DNA from: Firmicutes bacterium UBA5010
GTDB lineage: Bacteria > Bacillota > Clostridia > Tissierellales > Sedimentibacteraceae
DNA length: 30,565 bases
Direction of reading: 5' to 3'
NCBI GenBank assembly: GCA_002396645.1
Contig: DGYI01000062.1
Span: 1-30,565 of the forward strand
A program made the position numbers and the translations under genes. Below, piece after piece: positions 15,932 through 23,200 of the stretch. The notes beneath the pieces are model-generated. The model was not told the origin of the DNA and ran no database searches. It saw only the letters and a list, made by a program, of their open reading frames with translations. Numbering within the stretch: the stretch's first letter is position 1; every line of letters starts with the position of its first letter.

Positions 15932-16714
15932 TTATGCTTGCTCTATAATATTATTCAGTTCCGTAATGTATGCCCCGACATCTTCCGGACAATGAGCGTC
16001 AGATGCTGTTATAATATTCACATTATGCCTCTTCATGCATTTCAGCATATTTTTATTCATACCAAGTTCAGCAGTATTTGGGCATCTTCGAAATATGCCA
16101 CTGTTTTGTTCTGCATACATATTATTTTCCGATAGTGCCTGTGCTAATTTTTCATAATATTCATCAATCAAAAATGATGGAGTGTGCCCAAACAGTTTTA
16201 TGCAATCAGGATGTGCAATTCCTTTATATATACCACAGTTAACAAGGTCAAGAGATGTTTCAAAATAACGTTGATACATTTTATCCACATCCACACCATT
16301 CCAATGTTCTGCTTTATGGTCAAACGCAAAATCATCGATAAAATGGACACTGCCTAAAATAAAGTCCAAATTCTTATCTTTAACAATATCCCGGACAAAC
16401 TCTTCAAATCTCTTAAAGTAACATACTTCCAACCCGAATTTTATACTAATTGAATATTGATTTTTTCTGACCAATTCTACAAGTTTTAAATAATCAGCAA
16501 GTTTTAATACTCCGGCTTTCCTATGAAACCATTTGTCTATATAATCACTGTAAGCACAAATAGAATAATACATTGGTACAAACTCCTTAAACCGATAGCA
16601 GTGCTCAAGAAGCCAAATTTCATCGATATTATTTTCCATTGCTTTATTAACAAATTTATTTATCCATTCGAGAGAATATTCTCCCTGTTCAATATGAATG
16701 TGACCGTCTATCAT
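15932..16714 (-). CDS. PHP-domain phosphoesterase (histidinol-phosphatase-like)
   Basis: 260 residues. The metal-binding motifs of the PHP superfamily appear in order: DGHIHIE at the N-terminus, LLEHCYRF, KFGLEVCYF, FILGSVHFID, GIAHPDC and near the end ITASDAHCPEDVG. These ligands bind two or three metal ions for phosphate-ester hydrolysis, as in HisK-type histidinol phosphatases. No histidine genes are nearby, so the substrate is open. I chose the second ATG (16714) because GGGAGG sits 8 bases upstream; the ATG at 16720 is too close to it. An extended -10 promoter lies about 60 bases upstream. Confidence 0.85.
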   Translation of the reverse strand: MIDGHIHIEQGEYSLEWINKFVNKAMENNIDEIWLLEHCYRFKEFVPMYYSICAYSDYIDKWFHRKAGVLKLADYLKLVELVRKNQYSISIKFGLEVCYFKRFEEFVRDIVKDKNLDFILGSVHFIDDFAFDHKAEHWNGVDVDKMYQRYFETSLDLVNCGIYKGIAHPDCIKLFGHTPSFLIDEYYEKLAQALSENNMYAEQNSGIFRRCPNTAELGMNKNMLKCMKRHNVNIITASDAHCPEDVGAYITELNNIIEQA

Positions 16715-16775
16715 AAGCATATCCTCCCATATTTATATTGTAAATTTATACATGATTATATAAAAACTTATATTT

Positions 16776-16784
16776 ATTATACCA
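16776..16784 (-). promoter_or_regulatory. Extended -10 promoter of the PHP gene
   Basis: On the minus strand TGGTATAAT matches the extended -10 consensus, about 62 bases before the start codon. The same nine bases recur at 16826-16834, 50 bases further upstream, so there may be two start points. Confidence 0.5.
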
Positions 16785-16847
16785 TAGTCTCAATTACATC
16801 GAGCCATTAAAAATATCCTGCGGATATTATACCATGCTTTTGTATAT

Positions 16848-16882
16848 AAAAAAACACATAACTTTTCTGTAAAAGTTTATGT
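16848..16882 (-). terminator. Minus-strand terminator-like hairpin
   Basis: ACATAACTTTT (16856-16866) pairs with AAAAGTTTATGT (16871-16882) with one bulged base. On the minus strand the stem is followed by GTTTTTTTATA. It would stop leftward transcription entering the PHP gene. Between here and the folT promoter at 17034 I see no convincing gene; a 91-codon minus-strand frame there is discussed under rejected items. Confidence 0.55.
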
Positions 16883-17033
16883 ATTTACTTGTCATTAATT
16901 CAAAATAGGTGAACAACATTTTACAATGAAATAGTAGTTTATCATACTCGCGCTTAGAATTATGCATATCCGGTATCTGAATCCATTCATAATTTAGCTT
17001 TATTTGAGAGAATAAAGATTCACTAATAATTAT

Positions 17034-17062
17034 TTGACACTCTTTAAATGCAATGCTAATAT
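17034..17062 (+). promoter_or_regulatory. Strong promoter of the folT riboswitch leader
   Basis: A perfect TTGACA (17034-17039) is followed, after exactly 17 bases, by TAATAT (17057-17062). Transcription should start near 17069, just ahead of the ZTP aptamer, leaving a leader of about 410 bases before the folT start codon. Confidence 0.9.
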
Positions 17063-17070
17063 ATAAATAT

Positions 17071-17168
17071 GTTATACGACTGGCAGAAGTGGAATTAACC
17101 ACAGAGAGTATAGCACTTAGGAAGCCGACTATCTGGGCATAATGCCTGGGTTGGTGCGTCTTTTTATT
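17071..17168 (+). promoter_or_regulatory. ZTP (pfl) riboswitch
   Basis: The RNA begins with P1 TATAC (17073-17077) pairing with GTATA (17108-17112). Inside it are the conserved GACTGGC and the P2 hairpin GTGG-AATTAA-CCAC followed by AGAGAG. The 3' subdomain GAAGCCGACTATCTGGGCA (17121-17139) carries the conserved CCG...CUGGGC block. The layout agrees with the pfl/ZTP class, which binds the purine precursor ZMP/ZTP and generally activates folate and purine genes when 10-formyl-THF runs short. The stretch after it (TGCCTGGGTTGGTGCG then CTTTTTATTTT, to 17169) can pair back with GCCGAC and CTGGGCA and ends in a T-run, so it is the probable terminator switch. The usual GGGGAG junction is AGAGAG here, a deviation worth noting. 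Confidence 0.88.
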
Positions 17169-17214
17169 TTCTGGATACTGTTATTGTCATTCAGATATCA
17201 AGTAATAAATCATG

Positions 17215-17330
17215 AGCAGAGTAGAATTTTGTGCGTAAATCATTGATTTACAGTGCCTTCTGAACGGGGAGTTGTCAGAGGGACGAAAAGCCTTTACAGG
17301 CTTACGGTACAAAGTTCGCATCCCGCTGCT
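17215..17330 (+). promoter_or_regulatory. Tetrahydrofolate (THF) riboswitch
   Basis: P1 is AGCAG (17215-17219) with CTGCT (17326-17330). The conserved 5' strand AGAGTAGA and 3' strand CGCATCC are both present. P2 pairs GAATTTTGTGC with GTACAAAGTTC over 11 positions, two of them G-U. Inner hairpins are GTAAATC/GATTTAC, CTTCTGA/TCAGAGG with a GGGGAGTT loop able to form the pseudoknot, and AAGCCT/AGGCTT. This is the THF class known upstream of folT and folE in Firmicutes, where THF binding switches expression off. It lies 46 bases after the T-run of the ZTP riboswitch and directly before a terminator. Confidence 0.9.
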
Positions 17331-17406
17331 ACATAAAGAGAAGCCGTGTAATAATTATGCCTCTTGTTATGTAGCTGTGCTGCATAACAGGAGGTGTTTT
17401 TTGTGA
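17328..17406 (+). terminator. Expression platform of the THF riboswitch: antiterminator and terminator
   Basis: The terminator stem is CCTCTTGTTATG (17360-17371) with CATAACAGGAGG (17383-17394), one G-U, followed by TGTTTTTTG. An alternative pairing, GCTACATAA (17328-17336) with TTATGTAGC (17367-17375), breaks it; its first three bases belong to the P1 3' strand of the aptamer. THF binding would hold P1 closed, prevent the antiterminator and end transcription. Confidence 0.88.
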
Positions 17407-17481
17407 TTAAAACTTAATATCTCAATTTAGCTGTAAACTTTTAACAATAAATATATTTAAAATAAGAAGGGAGAAGTTAAA

Positions 17482-18399
17482 TTGAAAAAATCATTTTTAT
17501 ACATGCGCCGCATTACAATCTCTGCGGTATTTCTTAGTATTTCACTCGTTTTAAAAACAATATTTTCTTTTTATATACCCATGTTTGGTCAGAATGGTAT
17601 GAGTATTGGAATTTCCGGCATCTTCTCTATCATGCCATCTATTTTATTCGGACCTGTATATGGCGCTGTTGTATCGGGACTTTCTGACTTTTTAGGCTAT
17701 ATATTAAAGCCTGTGGGAACCTATCTACCCCTTATGACATTGATTGTAGCGATGGGCGGATTTATTAGAGGTGCATTATGGTTTGCCTTACGCAGCAAAG
17801 ACAGCAAGAAAATGAGAATTGTAGTTGCTGTATTCTCCGCACTTTTATTGTTAATAGGTATTTGTAATATTGTGTTTTTATCTATTGATGGGATTAATAG
17901 TGAATTTTACAATCATGTACAAAAAGAAAATATTAATACAGACAATATGCATCTCGTAAGCAAAATGCTTATTGAAAGGACAATTAACACGAAAGATCCT
18001 TCGGAGAATTTGGTAACCTACATTACTTTCGTTACTTCGGGAATTATTGGCAGTGCTACTTTGGGTCTTTTTTTATTAACTGCAGACCTGTTTATATCAA
18101 AAAAGTTTCACCATGACACAAGTAAAGGACAAATTACTCAGTTGCTTATTGCTATGATTGGTCCCGGTTTATTTGTAACTACTCTTAACACAGTTTTATT
18201 GCGTGAAACAATCTTTACAGCATGGAAGCTTCTGCCGTTTGCAGTAGTATGGATTCCTCGTGTAATTGAAGAAATTCTAGGCAATACGGTTAAAGCATAT
18301 TTTGTTGCCGTGCTGCTGAGTATTTGTAAAAAGCATCCTAGTTTAAAAGAACTAATAAACGAACCATTTAACAAATATAAAAGCAGCTCAAAGTCTTAG
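17482..18399 (+). CDS. folT: Folate ECF transporter substrate-binding membrane subunit (FolT family)
   Basis: 305 residues. The start is a TTG at 17482 preceded by GAAGGGAGAAG; the next in-frame ATG (residue 8) lacks such a site. It is an integral membrane S component that binds folate and works with the shared EcfA, EcfA' and EcfT subunits, which must be encoded elsewhere. About six hydrophobic segments are visible. The stretch from GPVYGAVVSGLSDFLGYILKP to YLPLMTLIVAMGGFIRGALW is the family's recognisable core. At about 300 residues it is longer than the usual 170-180; a polar insert of about 40 residues (135-175) lies between segments. The tandem ZTP and THF riboswitches in its leader support folate as substrate. 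Confidence 0.85.
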   Translation: MKKSFLYMRRITISAVFLSISLVLKTIFSFYIPMFGQNGMSIGISGIFSIMPSILFGPVYGAVVSGLSDFLGYILKPVGTYLPLMTLIVAMGGFIRGALWFALRSKDSKKMRIVVAVFSALLLLIGICNIVFLSIDGINSEFYNHVQKENINTDNMHLVSKMLIERTINTKDPSENLVTYITFVTSGIIGSATLGLFLLTADLFISKKFHHDTSKGQITQLLIAMIGPGLFVTTLNTVLLRETIFTAWKLLPFAVVWIPRVIEEILGNTVKAYFVAVLLSICKKHPSLKELINEPFNKYKSSSKS

Positions 18400-18491
18400 T
18401 ATAATTGAAAAGATTAATATGAAGCCATACATAATTTTGAAAGAAAATAGCAAACCAATAGATAGAGTAGTAAATATATAAGTATAAAAAT

Positions 18492-18926
18492 AAAAAAATT
18501 GCAAAACTTTCATTACCTGAAAAAATTGGCTTTCCGAAGGTATACGACCTTCTTAAAACCGGTGGAACATTAGCTATGTTTATGACTCGAACTGATGAAA
18601 AAACATCAAATATGGCATTGTATGATGAAATGCAGAAAGTTTATGATGAATATTTTCATATTGAGCAAGAGTCCACTTGTAGATTGAATTGTGATAATGT
18701 TGTTAAATATGGATTTGTTGATTATAATTATCGTGACTGGAAAAAGACAAGAGTTCTTAATGCTGATGAATACGTTAATTATATATGAACGAGTTGTGGA
18801 CATATTACATTACAAGAACCATATAAATCAAACTTTTATAACGGAATTCGAAAAGCAATTATAAATGTAGGAAATAAAATAGTCCTTAATGACACAATTG
18901 CTCTCTATTTGGCAAAAAAACTTTAA
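18492..18926 (+). pseudogene. Remnant of a class I SAM-dependent methyltransferase
   Basis: One frame reads KIAKLSLPEKIGFPKVYDLL, then the post-core strand KTGGTLAMFMTRTDE, and then a typical C-terminal region. A TGA at 18786-18788 interrupts it, after which the same frame continues (HITLQEPYKSNFYNGIR, then NDTIALYLAKKL) to a TAA at 18924-18926. The SAM-binding N-terminal half is missing altogether and no start codon or ribosome binding site precedes it. It is therefore a decayed 3' fragment left downstream of folT, not an active enzyme. Confidence 0.75.
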
Positions 18927-19022
18927 TGAGCATAAATTCTTCTAAAACTCACTTTTTACATTTTCTCTTCATACCCTTTGTCCTATAAATTATTATGTCA
19001 TTATCAACTTTATAAATAAAAA

Positions 19023-19061
19023 AAGACTTATAACCAATTTTTCCGTGTACTTATAAGTCTT
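19023..19061. repeat. Perfect 11-bp inverted repeat upstream of the hydrolase gene
   Basis: AAGACTTATAA (19023-19033) and TTATAAGTCTT (19051-19061) with a 17-base loop. On the minus strand the stem is followed by a T-run, so it can be a leftward terminator. Its right arm also lies over the -35 position of the hydrolase promoter, so an operator role is possible. Confidence 0.6.
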
Positions 19062-19065
19062 CATC

Positions 19066-19074
19066 TGTTATAAT
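19066..19074 (+). promoter_or_regulatory. Extended -10 promoter of the hydrolase gene
   Basis: TGTTATAAT fits the extended -10 pattern, 49 bases before the start codon. No recognisable -35 box; that position falls inside the inverted repeat just upstream. Confidence 0.5.
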
Positions 19075-19122
19075 TAACGTATTGTAAATACCTTGAATAA
19101 ATGTTAATTAAAGGAGATGCTT

Positions 19123-20085
19123 ATGAAGTATAGAAATTTTTATGAATTTGAAGAATACTATTCAATCCTTTTCTCTGAAAAAAAATACGATGAAGTTTTA
19201 AATCTACTTCATCATGCAAATGAACTTTTACCAAAGGATGAATATGAGAAAAGTCTATTTGAACTTATGATTGATGAAGCTAGGATATATACTCAAACCA
19301 ACGATATTGATGGCTGTCTTAATGTTATAAAAAAATCACTTGAAAAGGGTTATTCATTTCCTTTAAACTTTGCAAGATTTAATTTTTTAAGAGAACACCC
19401 TGAATATGAAGCTATTAGTAATTTAAATGAAAAGCTTCTCCGACAGCTTAAAGAAAACTCTGAGTTTAAATATGAAGTTCATCTTCCAAAATCTTATGAT
19501 TCAACAAAAAAATATCCATTATTTTTTTGTTTACATGGTGATGGAATTGGCTGCAACATGAAAGATACCAGCTATTATTGGAGCCCTGATGTGCTTTTAG
19601 AAAAAGGATACATAGTTGTATACCCTCAGTCATCACAGGTCTATTGCCATAATTGCTTTGGCTGGCTCAGTGACCCTGCCTTGTCAAGAAAAGAGCTGAA
19701 AGCTTGCTATGAACAATTATTATCAGACTATTCCATTGATGAAACTTATGTATTAATCGGTGGGTTCTCCGGTGGCGCAACTACTTCTATTGATATAGCT
19801 TTTCATAATACGATTCCAATAAAAGGAGCTATTGCATTATGTCCCGGTGATTACTTAGATAGCCTAGAACTTGAAGACGCAAAGAAATTAGCAGAAAGAA
19901 AAGTAAAAATAGTTATCCTTGAAGGCGAAAAAGACACTGATTCGGTTGTTCAGCACCTTTTAAAGATGTTTAAAGAAAGCGGGCTTGTTCATGAATACCA
20001 TATTAATAAAGGAATTGGCCATAGCTATCCTAAAGATTTAGCTGAAAAAACTTTGAAGGCTATAGAGTTTATAGTTAATAACTAA
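19123..20085 (+). CDS. Alpha/beta hydrolase with N-terminal helical domain
   Basis: 320 residues from the ATG at 19123. AAAGGAG lies 6 bases upstream; the ATG at 19117 is too close to it. Residues 1-115 are helical and resemble tetratricopeptide-like pairs (KKYDEVLNLLHHANELLPKD, DIDGCLNVIKKSLEKGY). Residues about 120-320 are an esterase-type alpha/beta hydrolase: PLFFCLHGDGIGCN, the nucleophile elbow GGFSGGA (Ser216), an acidic LEGEKDTDS and the catalytic GIGHSYP histidine. No signal peptide, so it acts in the cytoplasm. The substrate is unknown. It faces the NRPS operon across a bidirectional terminator, so membership of that pathway is not supported. Confidence 0.82.
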   Translation: MKYRNFYEFEEYYSILFSEKKYDEVLNLLHHANELLPKDEYEKSLFELMIDEARIYTQTNDIDGCLNVIKKSLEKGYSFPLNFARFNFLREHPEYEAISNLNEKLLRQLKENSEFKYEVHLPKSYDSTKKYPLFFCLHGDGIGCNMKDTSYYWSPDVLLEKGYIVVYPQSSQVYCHNCFGWLSDPALSRKELKACYEQLLSDYSIDETYVLIGGFSGGATTSIDIAFHNTIPIKGAIALCPGDYLDSLELEDAKKLAERKVKIVILEGEKDTDSVVQHLLKMFKESGLVHEYHINKGIGHSYPKDLAEKTLKAIEFIVNN

Positions 20086-20202
20086 TTGCGGTGAAGTCCA
20101 TGCCCTACGACATTAATTATATTTTTATATTCAAAAGTGACTTCCGGCATTTATGTATGTGTTTCATAAAATATATTTCAAATAAACACATTAATATATA
20201 TT

Positions 20203-20238
20203 GAAAAGGAGCTTGTTTTCTATCACAAGCTCCTTTTC
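20203..20238. terminator. Bidirectional terminator between the hydrolase and NRPS genes
   Basis: Perfect 14-bp stem GAAAAGGAGCTTGT/ACAAGCTCCTTTTC with an 8-base loop. It is followed by TCTTATTTATTTTTTT on the plus strand and has T-runs within the stem end on the minus strand. It ends both convergent transcripts. Confidence 0.85.
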
Positions 20239-20285
20239 TCTTATTTATTTTTTTATTATAGCATCATGCCGGTAAACTTCATAAA

Positions 20286-23200
20286 CTAGGAAGATACTGT
20301 TTCGGCGGTTTGCTTTTGGTCATTCAATATTTCTTTAAATACATCACCTAACTCATTAACATGAGGATAATTCCATATTGTTTCATGATTTCCTGATATC
20401 TCTGTTAATACAATCTTAGCATTCACAATTTTTTCCCAATCTTTCAAAGCGAAGCGATGCGGTCTTGTTTGTTCAGCCTTTATTACATATGTCGGTGTCT
20501 TAATTAATCTTTTAGGTATATAAACCTTGCTGCCAATTTCAGTATTTTTCTCTTTAATTGCTTTCTTATCTGCTATATAATGTTTAGATTCAGATAAATC
20601 AATATCCTTCTTGTTATAAAACATATCTTCTTCACTTTTCAAATAAATATCTTTCTTTTTATAAATAGCATTTTTAATGATATTAAAAGGTTTTATAAAC
20701 CGTTCTTTAATATTTACTGCATTTGCGACTCTGGGATCTATAAACGCACGCTCATCAACCATTATGCATTTTTCTATAATATCATTATTATCCTCTAACA
20801 TTCTGACTATTTCATATCCAATCATACATCCGATACAATAAGCTGCAATAATATATGGCCCTTCTTTTTGAATCATCTTTATCTCATTTATATAATATTT
20901 AATCATATCTTTAGTAGACACTGTCAAATCACATTCTTTTTTAATTCCTCTTGATTGAATACCGTAAACATTGCATTCAGCTTCTAATAATCTTGCTAAA
21001 TCCTTATAATAGTATACATCACCATCTTCTCCGTGAATTATAAATATATTTTTTTTACTTCTGCTCTTATTGAGTTTTACAACACATTCTAACTTCCTAA
21101 AAATTGTTTCTTTATGAATACTATCTGCCAAATCGCTTATTGTCTGATTTAATAATATTTCTCCTATAGATATGTTTACATTAAACTCTTTATTTATTTC
21201 ATTAGCTATTTTTAAAATATTTATTGAATTTCCGCCTAAGTCAAAAAAATTATGATTAATACCAATTTTTTCTTTATCTATTTCTAGAATTTTATGCCAG
21301 ATATTAAGCACCTTTTTTTCTATCTCATTTCGTGGCTTAACATATTCTGTTTCCAGAAGTATATCTCTTGTAGGTTCCGGTAATAAGTTCCTGTCTACCT
21401 TGCCGTTTGGGTTAATAGGTATCTTATCCAATTGTATGAAAAAAGAAGGAATCATATACTCAGGCAGATATTTAAGCAAATATTCTTTTAGCTGTGCAGA
21501 ATCTAATTTTGTATCTGCTACATAATATACACAAGAGTATTTGTTTTTTTCGTTATCTTCTTTTACAACTACAGTAGTCTCACTTATGTTATCATGTTTT
21601 AACAAATGACTTTCTATTTCGCCTAGCTCAATTCTATATCCTCTTATTTTTATCTGAAAGTCTGCCCTTCCTAAAAATTCAATATCTCCATTAGGCAACC
21701 ATTTAGCCATATCTCCGGTTTTGTATAATATTTCATTGCTATCTAAGGGATTAGGAATAAATTTACTCGAAGTTAAATCATGGTTATTTAAATACCCGTT
21801 GGCTATACCTGCCCCACCTATATAAATTTCCCCTATTACTCCTATCGGCACTATATCTAAATTAGTGTCCAAAATATAGACCTTATTATTGCCCAATGGT
21901 CTTCCAATAGGCACATTTTCACTATCATTCAAGCCGCATTTATAATAAGTTGTGCATACAGTCGCCTCAGATGGACCATACATGTTATATACATTTGCCT
22001 GTTTAATTAGCTCTGAATAATATTCTTTTCTTAAAATGTCACTACTGCTCAAAAAAGTTCGTACCGATTTCATATTGGGTAATTTATTAAATTCATTTAA
22101 TATTAAAGGTGAACAGCTTAATATTGTTACCTTATTTTCATTAATTATTTTTGCCAATTTTTTTGCATCTTTTATATCATTTCTGTTTGGAACTACAATT
22201 TTGCCGCCTTTGAAAATAACTGTGTATACTTCCTCTACCAAGCCATCAAATGTAAAAGAAGATTGCTGCAATGTAACATCATTATAATTTATATTAAATA
22301 GTTTATTAAAAACAAAAACATATGAAACTACATTGCTGTGTTTTGTTAATATTGCTTTCGGTTTTCCGGTAGTGCCTGATGTATAAATAATATATGCTAA
22401 ATCCTTAGATGTTGAACAAGCATCTAGATTCAAACTGCTTCCGGTATAATTGTTTTTATAATCTAAATTGATTATTAATCCATCAAATTCTATTCTATTT
22501 TCTAAATTACCATTGACCAGTAGTGCCTTTGCTTTGCTGTCCTCAATCATAAAATTTATTCTATTGTTTGGATAAACAGGATCTATAGGCAAATATGCCG
22601 CTCCTGATTTCAAAATTGCTAATATACCTATAAACATTTCCAATGAACGTTCTGATAATATGGCTACTATTTCATCTTTTCCTATTCCTTTGCTTCTTAG
22701 CAGTCTGGCAATTTGATTGGATTTTTCATTTAAATCTTTGTATGTTATTTTTCTATTGTCATATATTATAGCTATATTATCAGGAGTCTTTTCAGCTTGT
22801 TCTTCGAACAGTTCATGCAGTGTTTTATTATCAGGATACTCTATTTTACTATTAAACTCCTCTACTATTTTATTCCTCTCATTCTCTGAAAGTAAATTCA
22901 ATTGAGAAAGTAATTTAGTAGGATTTTCAATCATGTCATTTACTATATTAACAAGGTGAGATAGCATAGCCTCTATTGTTTCTCTCTTAAAAAGCTTTGT
23001 GCTATATTCTAAACTAATATTTAATTTATTATTATGCTCAGATACATAAAAAGTCATATCATATTCAGATCTTCTATTTCCGGATAGATATGGTTTTATA
23101 TTAAGTTTTGATGTTTCTATATCTTTAATATCCTTGTCGAAATTCTGCAAAATAATCATAACATCAAACAATCTGCCTCTGCCCATATCATTTTTTACAT

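Noticed and set aside
16827..17102. A 91-codon minus-strand frame opposite the folT promoter and ZTP aptamer
   Set aside because: It has no ribosome binding site. Its start lies inside the ZTP aptamer and its end runs through a terminator-like hairpin; the plus-strand promoter and riboswitch explain the sequence better.
17403..17420. Short leader peptide beginning at GTG after the AGGAGGTG of the THF terminator
   Set aside because: It would be only four codons long, and the AGGAGG lies within the terminator stem, so it is explained by the terminator.
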